Source: JAEUHM01 sp964538625
GTDB lineage: Bacteria; Verrucomicrobiota; Verrucomicrobiia; Verrucomicrobiales; Verrucomicrobiaceae
Length of the DNA stretch: 64,000 nt
Assembly (NCBI GenBank): GCA_964538625.1
Contig: CAZIGH010000006.1
Span: 62,001-126,000 of the forward strand
Reading direction: 5' to 3'
The notes under the pieces were generated by a model that worked only from the letters and a program-made list of their open reading frames with translations, had not been told where the DNA came from and did not search any database. This document shows positions 27,387-35,670 of the stretch, one piece after another; positions within the stretch are counted from its first letter, which is position 1; each line of letters begins with the position of its first letter. Made by a program: the position numbers and the translations under genes.

Positions 27387-28577
27387 ATGACTGACTACAT
27401 ACCCCCGCACGTCTTGGATCAACCAGCGCCGCGTTTTGACCTCGCCAGGGTTCAGACGCCCGCGTTCGTGGTGGACTTGGGACTGCTGAGACAGAACCTG
27501 GAGAAGCTGGCCACAGTGCAGCGGGAAGCAGGCTGCAAGGTGCTCCTGGCCCAAAAAGGATTCTCCATGTGGAGCACCTACCCGCTGGTGAGCCAGTATC
27601 TCAGCGGCTGCTGCGCCAGCGGACTGCATGAAGCACTGCTGGCCCACGAAGAGTTTGGGAAGGAAGTGCATGTTTATGCGCCCTTCTTCACCGAGGAGGA
27701 AATGAAGCAAATCATCCCCATCGCCTGCCACATCAGCTTCAACTCCATGACGCAGTGGCACAAATGGAGGCCCATGATCGAGACAGCTCGCCTGGCCGGC
27801 CACGCGCCTAGCCCCGGCATTCGTGTCAACCCGGAGCACTCCGAAGTGGAAGTAGCACTGTATGATCCTTGCTCGCCAGGCTGCCGCCTCGGCATCCGCG
27901 CAGAATCTCTGGAAGATCAGGATCTCTCAGGCCTGGAGGGACTGCATTTTCACGCCCTGTGCGAGCAAGACAGCGATGTCCTGGAACGGACGCTAGCGGC
28001 CGTGGAGCAGCGCTTCCCCACGCTCCTCTCCCAGGTCAAGTGGGTAAACATGGGCGGCGGGCACCACATCACCAGGAAGGACTACGACGTAGAACGGCTC
28101 ATCCGTCTAGTACGCAGCTTCCGCCAGCGCTGGGGCAAGGAGGTTTACCTGGAGCCCGGCGAAGCCGTGGCGCTGAACGCCGGCTACCTCATAGCCAGCG
28201 TCATGGACGTAGTACCAAGCCAGACACCCACCGCCATTCTGGACATCTCCGCCACCGCTCACATGCCTGACACTTTGGAGATGCCCTATCGTCCACACAT
28301 TATTGGAGCCGGACTACCCGGCGAGCACCCGCACCTCTACCGACTGGGCGGCCCCACCTGTCTCGCCGGTGACGTGGTCAATGACTACTCCTTCCCAGAC
28401 CCGCTGGAGATAGGGCAAAAGCTGGTGTTCACCGACCAAGCGCACTACACCATGGTCAAGACCACCACCTTCAACGGAGTACCCCATCCCGACATCTGCA
28501 CTTACGATCCTGGCACCGACGAGTTGCGCATTGTAAGACGCTTCGGGTATGAGGATTTCAAACGCAAGCTCTCGTAG
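27387..28577 (+). CDS. nspC: Carboxynorspermidine decarboxylase
   Basis: A pyridoxal-phosphate, alanine-racemase-fold decarboxylase that makes norspermidine/spermidine from the carboxylated intermediate, the last step of the alternative polyamine pathway. At 396 residues it is close to the usual 370-390. Visible: the PLP lysine in LLAQKGFS (near residue 57), CCASGLHEA, HFHALCEQ, VNMGGGHHIT and YLEPGEAV, then the C-terminal GPTCLAGDV block with the cysteine used by fold-III decarboxylases. Two in-frame ATGs exist (27378 and 27387); I prefer the second. The partner carboxynorspermidine synthase, usually adjacent, is not in the window. The SHD1 metallopeptidase gene follows 44 bases later. Confidence 0.93.
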   Translation: MTDYIPPHVLDQPAPRFDLARVQTPAFVVDLGLLRQNLEKLATVQREAGCKVLLAQKGFSMWSTYPLVSQYLSGCCASGLHEALLAHEEFGKEVHVYAPFFTEEEMKQIIPIACHISFNSMTQWHKWRPMIETARLAGHAPSPGIRVNPEHSEVEVALYDPCSPGCRLGIRAESLEDQDLSGLEGLHFHALCEQDSDVLERTLAAVEQRFPTLLSQVKWVNMGGGHHITRKDYDVERLIRLVRSFRQRWGKEVYLEPGEAVALNAGYLIASVMDVVPSQTPTAILDISATAHMPDTLEMPYRPHIIGAGLPGEHPHLYRLGGPTCLAGDVVNDYSFPDPLEIGQKLVFTDQAHYTMVKTTTFNGVPHPDICTYDPGTDELRIVRRFGYEDFKRKLS

Positions 28578-28621
28578 GTTCGCGTTGACGAAAAGCGCCT
28601 CCGGCTGCTATCACATGGTCC

Positions 28622-29998
28622 ATGCTTTTGCAGAAAAGAGTTCGTCTGCTGGTGTTTGGTGCATGGCTTACCGCAGGAGCGGCAGGCGCGGAAGGCTTGC
28701 GCACGTGGACAGATGCCCAAGGCCGCAAGGTCGAGGCTGAACTGGTGGGCGTTAAGGACGGCAGCGCAGCTCTTAAGCTCGTCGATGGCAGAGTCGTTCC
28801 TTTCGAGATCAACAAACTCAGTGCCGCTGACCAAGATTACGTCAAAACCATGCAGAGCAAGCTGAGTGCCGTCGCCTCGCTTGGTTTGGGAACCGTGCCG
28901 CCGCCGGAGAAACGGACCTGGCCGGATGCGGTAGAGGCCACCCGCACGGCGGTGGAAGTGAAGCTGCACCAGCAGGACGCCACCGCAAGAACGTATGTGT
29001 ATCGCAGCGAGGCGTTTGAGTTCACCTCACAGGCGAACCTGCTGCCCGGACTAATGAAGAGTGTGGCACAGACTTTTGAGGCCACCCGCAGACTCATCGA
29101 AGCGCTGCCATGGGGCATCACACCCAGACCGCCGGAGGGAAGCCAGTTTTACCAGGCAGCACTTTATGAAACACGAAATGACTACATGGCTGCCGGTGGT
29201 CCGCCCAACTCTGGCGGCGTTTACATGACCCGGGAAAAGATTTTCAAGATTCCGTTCCAGAGCCTCGGCATCGAAAAGCGCGGGCAGAGCTACACCCGGT
29301 CAGAGAACTACACCGCAGACACCCTGGTGCATGAAATCACCCACCAACTCATGCACAACTACCTCAATCATCTGCCCACTTGGGTAGTAGAAGGCACCGC
29401 CGAATACACCGAAATGCTCCCCTACAACGGTGGCAAGTTCCGCGTGTCAGGCGCGGAGTCTGGTTTCAAGGATTACCTGGAGACCTTCAAAACCCGCGGC
29501 ATCAACCCCTCCCTGCCAGACCTCAAGACCTTCTTTGCCTTGCCTCGCGCCCAATGGGAGGCCATCGCTACCTCAGGCTCCACACGCATGGCGGAGCTCT
29601 ACCAGCAGTCCGCCGTGCTCGTGTACTTCTTCAATCACCTTGATGGCGATGGCAAGGGACTGAACTTCATGAGATTCATGGATGCCACCCGAGCGCAAGT
29701 CATCAAATGGGAAGTCTATGACCAGGAGTTTGCGGAGTACCGGAGAAAAATGGACGAGTTTTTCAAACTGCCGGGCGTAGAGAGACTTGAGGGAGGACGC
29801 TTCACCTACCCACGCCATCTCCAGCCTCCAGAGCCTCCCAAGTCACCAGATGGCAAGCCCCAGGATGAGATGCTGGCCATGAACAACCTCAACGTGCTCC
29901 TGGCAGGCCGTGAGCTGGACCAGCTACAGAAGGAACTGGGTGAAAAGATGGACAAGATCGTCCGTGGCCTGCAAATCCGTCCACTGACTAGATTGTGA
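28622..29998 (+). CDS. Secreted SHD1-domain protein with HExxH metallopeptidase core
   Basis: A 458-residue exported protein. After a signal peptide (cleavage near Ala-Gly-Ala, residue ~22) comes an SHD1-type domain (~26-75: RTWTDAQGRKVEAELVG ... PFEINKLSAADQDYV), common in planctomycete and verrucomicrobial envelope proteins. The catalytic-looking part is at 230-260: H237-E-I-T-H241 with a downstream Glu (E257) in VVEGTAEY, which is the gluzincin arrangement (two His and a Glu binding zinc). The C-terminal ~120 residues are helical and charged. Peptidase activity is inferred from this motif; I know of no characterised close relative. It is 44 bases downstream of nspC on the same strand, though a functional tie to polyamines is not evident. 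Confidence 0.82.
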   Translation: MLLQKRVRLLVFGAWLTAGAAGAEGLRTWTDAQGRKVEAELVGVKDGSAALKLVDGRVVPFEINKLSAADQDYVKTMQSKLSAVASLGLGTVPPPEKRTWPDAVEATRTAVEVKLHQQDATARTYVYRSEAFEFTSQANLLPGLMKSVAQTFEATRRLIEALPWGITPRPPEGSQFYQAALYETRNDYMAAGGPPNSGGVYMTREKIFKIPFQSLGIEKRGQSYTRSENYTADTLVHEITHQLMHNYLNHLPTWVVEGTAEYTEMLPYNGGKFRVSGAESGFKDYLETFKTRGINPSLPDLKTFFALPRAQWEAIATSGSTRMAELYQQSAVLVYFFNHLDGDGKGLNFMRFMDATRAQVIKWEVYDQEFAEYRRKMDEFFKLPGVERLEGGRFTYPRHLQPPEPPKSPDGKPQDEMLAMNNLNVLLAGRELDQLQKELGEKMDKIVRGLQIRPLTRL

Positions 29999-30215
29999 TC
30001 TGAAACTCACCGCATTTTTCAAGACCCACCGCTTTTTGCTCGCCTACGCAAATCCAATCTCTACTCTCACGTCAACTCCCTTTGATTCGTGTGTATTTCC
30101 ATGTCCACCGCCACTCTCCCGTGCGCTGCAAAGTTCTTGCCGCAAACACGCAAGGCAGCCTCCTTAACGTCAGATGTCGCCTGCAACCTGATCACACCAC
30201 CAAAACGCCCTAATC

Positions 30216-31664
30216 ATGGAGACCGCTGACAACGCTACCCTCCCCGAAGAGAGTGGTGGAGATCGGCTGAGCTTCGTGGTTTGCAGAACAGCCCAAGGCA
30301 CCGAGCTACACGGCACTCTGCACCGGCTCACGCGATTCGCCGCCGTGTTTGAGGTGTACAATCCCTACAGCATCCTCCAGCTCTCAGAGGTGCTCTCAGA
30401 CTTCCGCATCTTCATGAACGACCGCGTGGTGTACTCCTCCCGCGCCGTCATCGCGAATCTCGTCAATACCGGCATTGTCGTCATCTGTGAAGCCTCACTC
30501 AACGAGGAAGGCTGGATCGACATTGATCTCTTCTCACCCGTGCACAAGCGGGATCGGCTGCTGGACGAGTTTCAGGACTTCATCCGGGAGACGGAAAAAA
30601 TCTACCGCGTGCTGCCTGACTTCAAAGTGGCAGTGGCCGACATGCAGGTCTTTCTGAGCAACCTGCGCCGCTGGATGGAACAAGTGGAGCTGGGACTGCG
30701 GTCGCTACCTGCCATGGATCGACTCGAAGCCGAGCGCGAAGTACTGGGAAAACTGGAGGGCCCCATCGTGCCGCTCATCATGCCCGTCATGCGCAAGTTT
30801 GAGTCGGTAGCGGCAGAGATACCCAGAGACCTGCAGCCCGCACACCGCAGTTACATCAAGCGCCAGCTCCATCCCATCGTTCTGTGTGCGCCGTTCGTGT
30901 ATCGCACCTTCCAAAAGCCCCTTGGATACGCCGGAGACTACGAGATGGTCAGCATGATGCTGCGCTCCCCCTACGAAGGAAGCTCCATCTTCGCAAAGCT
31001 CATCAACAAGCTTTATCTGGAAATCCCACCGGTGCTCGCCCACCGAAACCGCATCCAGTATCTGCGCCGCACCCTTGTCGGTGAGTCTGAACGCATGGCC
31101 GCCCAAGGCAAGGTAGCGAAGATCTACAACCTCGGCTGCGGACCAGCGCAGGAAGTCGGTGAGTTTCTGGCCCATGAGCCATCCTGTGACAATGCAGACT
31201 TCCTGCTGCTGGACTTCAATGATGAAACCCTGGCCTTCACCACCCGCACCCTGGAGGACGCCCGCACCCGGCACCGTCGCCGCACAGGTCTGAGACTCGA
31301 GAAGCGCTCCGTGCAGCAGGTCATCAGAGACTCCTACAAAAAGGACGACAAAGAGACCGGCACCTACGACATGGTCTATTGTGCGGGCTTGTTTGACTAT
31401 CTTTCTGACCGAGTTTGCCGCAGGCTACTGGAGATCTTTTATGACTTGCTGGCTCCAGGTGGCCTCCTCGTAGCCACCAACGTGCACACCTGCAATCCCT
31501 GGAAAAACTGGATGGAGTACCTGGCGGACTGGCACCTCGTTTACAGGGATGAAGAACAGTTTCGTAAGCTGGCTCCTGCGCTGGCACCAGATCAAAACGT
31601 CTGTGTGAAAGCAGAAGCCACGGGAGTAAACATCTTCCTCGAAGTAAGAAAACCAGATGCCTGA
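30216..31664 (+). CDS. PilZ-like / SAM-dependent methyltransferase fusion, PhcB-like
   Basis: A 482-residue cytosolic protein, first of a three-gene signalling operon. Residues ~18-110 form a beta-rich, PilZ-like region (TELHGTLHRLTRFAAVFEVYNP). A helical linker covers ~115-300. Residues ~300-480 are a class I SAM methyltransferase: motif I NLGCGPAQE at ~305-313, LLLDFND as the acidic loop binding the ribose, and YCAGLFDYLS before the LAPGGLLVATN strand. Proteins of this layout are annotated in databases as extracellular factor 3-hydroxypalmitic acid methyl ester biosynthesis proteins, after Ralstonia PhcB, which methylates a 3-hydroxy fatty acid to make a quorum signal. The downstream kinase overlaps its stop by 8 bases. 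The precise substrate is inference from the operon. Confidence 0.82.
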   Translation: METADNATLPEESGGDRLSFVVCRTAQGTELHGTLHRLTRFAAVFEVYNPYSILQLSEVLSDFRIFMNDRVVYSSRAVIANLVNTGIVVICEASLNEEGWIDIDLFSPVHKRDRLLDEFQDFIRETEKIYRVLPDFKVAVADMQVFLSNLRRWMEQVELGLRSLPAMDRLEAEREVLGKLEGPIVPLIMPVMRKFESVAAEIPRDLQPAHRSYIKRQLHPIVLCAPFVYRTFQKPLGYAGDYEMVSMMLRSPYEGSSIFAKLINKLYLEIPPVLAHRNRIQYLRRTLVGESERMAAQGKVAKIYNLGCGPAQEVGEFLAHEPSCDNADFLLLDFNDETLAFTTRTLEDARTRHRRRTGLRLEKRSVQQVIRDSYKKDDKETGTYDMVYCAGLFDYLSDRVCRRLLEIFYDLLAPGGLLVATNVHTCNPWKNWMEYLADWHLVYRDEEQFRKLAPALAPDQNVCVKAEATGVNIFLEVRKPDA

Positions 31665-34359
31665 CGGGCAAACATCTGCCGAGCACCTGCGCCGCCTGAA
31701 TGAAAGATTTCAGGAGCACGAGAGGGGTGTCCGGGTGGCCAACTACCGCACCTGCGGTCTGCTGGCCATGCTCTTTATGCTCGCAGGCAGCTCCTTGGAC
31801 CTCGTCGTTTACGGCTGGCAGGGCATGATGGACTTCCTGCCACTGCGCGTGGGGTCCGTCGCAGTGCTGGCCGCACTCAACGTGATCCTGCGCACCGACT
31901 GGGGGGCTAAACACCACCGCATCGTCGGACTGCTCATGGGATCGCCGCTTGTCGTCGTCATCGCCGTCATGATCGCCCGTACCGAGGGTGGTGCCTCACC
32001 CTACTACGCTGGACTGAATCTAGTGCTTCTGGGCGCGGCAGTCCTCATGCGCTGGACCTTGGTGGACAGTATTCTCGTCGTCCTCTTCACCCTCGGCGCT
32101 TACCTGCTCGCCTGCCATCTCCACGGCCCCATCACCAATCCGCGCATCTTTTACAACAACCTCTACTTCCTCACCGTCACAGGCATCTTCACCGTAGTAG
32201 GCACCTGGATCTACAACCGCATCCGCTTCTCCGAGTTCCGCACCCGCGACGCACTGGACCACAGCCGCAGTGAGCTCGAACAGGCAAATGCGAGACTCGA
32301 AGACAACAACCGCCGCCTGCTCGAACTGGATCAGGCAAAGAGCCGATTCTTCGCCAACATCAGCCACGAGCTCCGCACCCCGCTCACTCTGCTCATCGCC
32401 CCCATGGACGTACTGACCGCACGGTCGCTGCCCGGTTCCACAGATCGGGATATGCTCAACGTCATGCGCGCTCATACCATGCGCCTGCTCAAGCTCATCA
32501 ACGACCTTCTGGAACTCGTGAAACTGGAGTCGGGCACCATCCAGGTGAACCGCATGCCGATGAACCTGAAAGACTTCCTGCGCGCCCAAACCGCTGCTGT
32601 CCTCGTTATGGCAGAAGAGCGCGGCGTCAATATACGCGTTCACCTTCCGGAGGAACCCTCCACCGTGCACATGGACGAGGAAAAGCTTGAGCGCATCTGC
32701 CTCAACCTCCTCTTCAACGCCATCAAATACACCCCATCCGGCGGCAAAGTCGAACTGGCGGCAGAAGTGACCAAAGACAACCTCTGCGTCAAAGTCATCG
32801 ACACCGGCGATGGCATACCAGAAGACCTCCTCCCTCATGTGTTTGACCGTTTCTGGCAGGCCATGCCAGAACACGGCAACAAACCGCGCGGTCTCGGCAT
32901 AGGACTTTCGCTCGTCAAAGAACTTGCAGAAGCACACGGAGGGAGCGTAGCCGTAGAAAGCCGCTTAGGAGCAGGCTCCAAGTTCACGGTGACACTACCG
33001 CTTGTGCCGCCGCCCTCACTGCATAGCAAACCTGGTCCAGTTCGCCCCACTACCAGTTCAGGCGACATGGGCCATCAGCAGTGGCTTGCCGAGTTGTATC
33101 GGGATGCAGACCGGCACCCCGTCCAGCTGCCCGTCAAGGTGGAGACCAATCCCCCACCCCGTGCACGCTCAGACGGCAGCGAATCCGGGCTGCCGCTGCT
33201 CCTCATAGCAGAGGATGAGCCTGAAATGATGAGATTCCTCGCTGAGCAGCTCTCTCAAACCTTCCGCGTGCTTGAAGCGCGGGATGGTGCCGCCGCAGTC
33301 AGAATGGCCCTGGAGCATGTGCCCGACATCATTCTCAGCGACCTGATGATGCCAGAGAAAGACGGCTGGCAGGTCTGCACCGATCTTCAGGCCCACCAGA
33401 CCACCCGCGAGATCCCAATCGTCCTCCTCACTGCCAAGGCGGATGAGGAAACCAAACTCCGCCTCCTCAAGGCTGGTGCCACCGACTTTCTGGCCAAACC
33501 CTTCTCCCTAGCCGAGCTAGGCGCACGCCTGCGCAACCTAGCTATCCTGCGGCTCCATGCCAAGACCCTCGCCGAACAGCGCGAGCAGATAGCCCAGAAC
33601 CTCCAGCAGCTCAAAGAGGCAGAGGCCATGCTGGTGAGAAATGAAAAACTCACCGCCCTGGGAAGACTCAGCGCCGGCCTCATCCACGAGATCAACAACC
33701 CCCTGAACTACGCCAAACAAGCCCTTTACGTCATCCGCCGCATGGCCAGGCACCTTGAGGAGGACAAGCGCGGAGAAATGCTTGAGATCGTGGCAGACGT
33801 TGAAAACGGCATCGACCGCGTCGTCACCATCACCTCAGACCTCCGCGGCTTTGCTACCCGGTCACCAGAGCGTCGGCAGTACTTCCTACTGCGCGCCGCA
33901 GTGGAGACCACACTGAGATTCTTCGCCCCTGTGGTGAACAGTGACGTAGCCGTGCAAATCGACATCCCTCCCGAACTCGAGGCCCAGGGGGACCGCAACC
34001 AATTCCTCCAGGTGCTCATCAATCTCATCCAAAATGCGCTGGATGCAGTAGCCTCAAAGCATTATCGTCAGGGTGAACTTCCGCAGATCACCATCAGCGC
34101 CACCGAGAAGGAAGGGACGACGCTCATCAGCGTCCGGGACAACGGTCCTGGCATCTCACCAGAAGTCATGAACCACATCTTCGATCCGTTTTTCACCACC
34201 AAAGACGTAGGACAAGGCATGGGCCTCGGCCTCGCCATCTGTCACCGTATCATCGCAGAACATCAGGGCCGCATCCTCGCCAAAAGCGAACCCGGCCATT
34301 ACACTGAGTTTTTGATCGAACTCCCCTCCCCCTCCCACCAACCCACCCTCGCCGCCTGA
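31657..34359 (+). CDS. Membrane hybrid histidine kinase with two kinase cores (HK-REC-HK), PhcS/LqsS-like sensor
   Basis: A 900-residue sensor. Residues ~28-190 hold about six membrane helices with almost no periplasmic loop, including SPYYAGLNLVLLG, as expected for a sensor of a lipophilic signal. A coiled coil (~200-230) leads to kinase core 1: H237 in ISHELRTP, NLLFNAIKYT, DTGDGIPE and GLGIGLSLVKEL. A linker follows, then a receiver (~510-625) with acidic pocket IAEDEPEM, D562 in LSDLMMPEKDGW and the Lys in FLAKPF. A second core has H677 in LIHEINNP, NLIQNALDAV, DNGPGI and GMGLGLAI, in the style of NtrB-like kinases. The gene overlaps the methyltransferase gene by 8 bases and ends 5 bases before the regulator gene, so translation is coupled. 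Confidence 0.9.
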   Translation: MPDGQTSAEHLRRLNERFQEHERGVRVANYRTCGLLAMLFMLAGSSLDLVVYGWQGMMDFLPLRVGSVAVLAALNVILRTDWGAKHHRIVGLLMGSPLVVVIAVMIARTEGGASPYYAGLNLVLLGAAVLMRWTLVDSILVVLFTLGAYLLACHLHGPITNPRIFYNNLYFLTVTGIFTVVGTWIYNRIRFSEFRTRDALDHSRSELEQANARLEDNNRRLLELDQAKSRFFANISHELRTPLTLLIAPMDVLTARSLPGSTDRDMLNVMRAHTMRLLKLINDLLELVKLESGTIQVNRMPMNLKDFLRAQTAAVLVMAEERGVNIRVHLPEEPSTVHMDEEKLERICLNLLFNAIKYTPSGGKVELAAEVTKDNLCVKVIDTGDGIPEDLLPHVFDRFWQAMPEHGNKPRGLGIGLSLVKELAEAHGGSVAVESRLGAGSKFTVTLPLVPPPSLHSKPGPVRPTTSSGDMGHQQWLAELYRDADRHPVQLPVKVETNPPPRARSDGSESGLPLLLIAEDEPEMMRFLAEQLSQTFRVLEARDGAAAVRMALEHVPDIILSDLMMPEKDGWQVCTDLQAHQTTREIPIVLLTAKADEETKLRLLKAGATDFLAKPFSLAELGARLRNLAILRLHAKTLAEQREQIAQNLQQLKEAEAMLVRNEKLTALGRLSAGLIHEINNPLNYAKQALYVIRRMARHLEEDKRGEMLEIVADVENGIDRVVTITSDLRGFATRSPERRQYFLLRAAVETTLRFFAPVVNSDVAVQIDIPPELEAQGDRNQFLQVLINLIQNALDAVASKHYRQGELPQITISATEKEGTTLISVRDNGPGISPEVMNHIFDPFFTTKDVGQGMGLGLAICHRIIAEHQGRILAKSEPGHYTEFLIELPSPSHQPTLAA

Positions 34360-34364
34360 TCCCC

Positions 34365-35639
34365 ATGACCCACAACATTGATTACAAAAGATACGCCATT
34401 CTCTATGTGGATGACGAAACCATGGCGCTGAAATACTTTGAGAAAACGTTCGGCGGTGAGTTCCGTGTGCTTACCGCAGAGAACGCCGAAGACGGACTTA
34501 AGCTGCTGGAAACACATGGCGAGGAGATAGGCATTCTGCTTTCAGACCAGCGCATGCCAGGTCAGAAGGGCGTTCAAATGCTTGAGCAGGCCATGAAAAT
34601 GCGCCCGCGCATCGTTCGCATGCTCATCACCGCCTATGCGGACTATGGCGTCACGGTAGATGCGGTCAACATAGGCAACATCTTCCGCTACGTCTCCAAA
34701 CCCATCCAGGTAGAGGACATGCGCAATACCCTACGCCGCGCCATGGAATACTACTCCATGCACCGCGAGCGTGACGAACTGCTGAGTGAAAAGCTCTCCG
34801 TGCTCCAGAAAATGATCATCACAGATCGCGTAATCGGCCTCGGAGTGCTGGCAGCAGGTCTCAGCCAGACGCTGCGCAACCCCATTGATGCCGTACAGGC
34901 CTTCGTCAACCTGGCCCCGCAGAAAGTCAGGGACGAAGTCATGGACATGGACCGTCTGCGTGACTCCGCCTTCTGGCAGGAGTTCCACTCCCAGGTAGTC
35001 AAACAAGCCGCTCGCGTAGCCGACCTACTCGGTGAGATTGACGGCGTTTCGTGCAGCGGACGCTGGGCCTTCGTCAACCAGGCAGACATGGACCCCACTC
35101 TGGCGCTTCAGGCCTCCATCGGCACCCGCGTGGAGACCCTTTCCCAGAAGGGCGTGGAAGTCATCAGCCACCTTGCGCAGGACCTGCCCAAACTCCGCGT
35201 GGATCGCACCAAGTTCCGTACCATCTTCGATCTCCTGCTCGATGGTGCAGCGCAGCTGCTCCCCTCTGGCTCCACACTCACGGTGAGTTCACGGCTCGTC
35301 CCGGCCGCGGGTGAGCGCCCCGCCGCAGTGGAGATCACCTTTGAAGACGACGGGCCTGGTCTTCCCATGAACGCCTTGCGTTCCATCTTTGACCCCTTCT
35401 CCAAAGTGGACTCCCACACCGAAAACTTCGGTCTCAGGCTGATGAGCGTTTATTTCCTGGTCCATCATCACGGAGGTTCCATCGTGGCTGCAAATCGACC
35501 CGCAGGCGGCATGAAAGTCACGCTCCAGCTCCCAGTAGGCATAGCACAGGAACCAAGCGAAGCAGCGAGCAGCCGCGACTTCGTCACAAAGGTGCTCATG
35601 AACGAGACGCTTTGGGAAAAGCTCCTGTCTGAAAAGTAG
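34365..35639 (+). CDS. Response regulator with C-terminal kinase-like domain lacking the H-box histidine (PhcR-like)
   Basis: A 424-residue protein. Residues ~8-125 form a receiver: LYVDDE acidic pair, D61 in LLSDQRMPG as phospho-acceptor, Thr/Ala in MLITAYAD, and the Lys in YVSKPI. The C-terminal ~270 residues look like a histidine kinase: the H-box region reads LGVLAAGLSQTLRNPI, so Q168 stands where the phosphorylated His belongs (usual form A-H-E-I-R-N-P-L). The N-box is degenerate (RTIFDLLLDGAAQLL), while the G1 box EDDGPGLP is kept. It therefore probably cannot autophosphorylate and may act as a docking or output module. Receiver plus C-terminal kinase domain is the unusual architecture known from Ralstonia PhcR. 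It is last in the operon. Confidence 0.88.
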   Translation: MTHNIDYKRYAILYVDDETMALKYFEKTFGGEFRVLTAENAEDGLKLLETHGEEIGILLSDQRMPGQKGVQMLEQAMKMRPRIVRMLITAYADYGVTVDAVNIGNIFRYVSKPIQVEDMRNTLRRAMEYYSMHRERDELLSEKLSVLQKMIITDRVIGLGVLAAGLSQTLRNPIDAVQAFVNLAPQKVRDEVMDMDRLRDSAFWQEFHSQVVKQAARVADLLGEIDGVSCSGRWAFVNQADMDPTLALQASIGTRVETLSQKGVEVISHLAQDLPKLRVDRTKFRTIFDLLLDGAAQLLPSGSTLTVSSRLVPAAGERPAAVEITFEDDGPGLPMNALRSIFDPFSKVDSHTENFGLRLMSVYFLVHHHGGSIVAANRPAGGMKVTLQLPVGIAQEPSEAASSRDFVTKVLMNETLWEKLLSEK

Positions 35640-35670
35640 AGCCACCAGGCACCACGGAGATGCACCCGCC

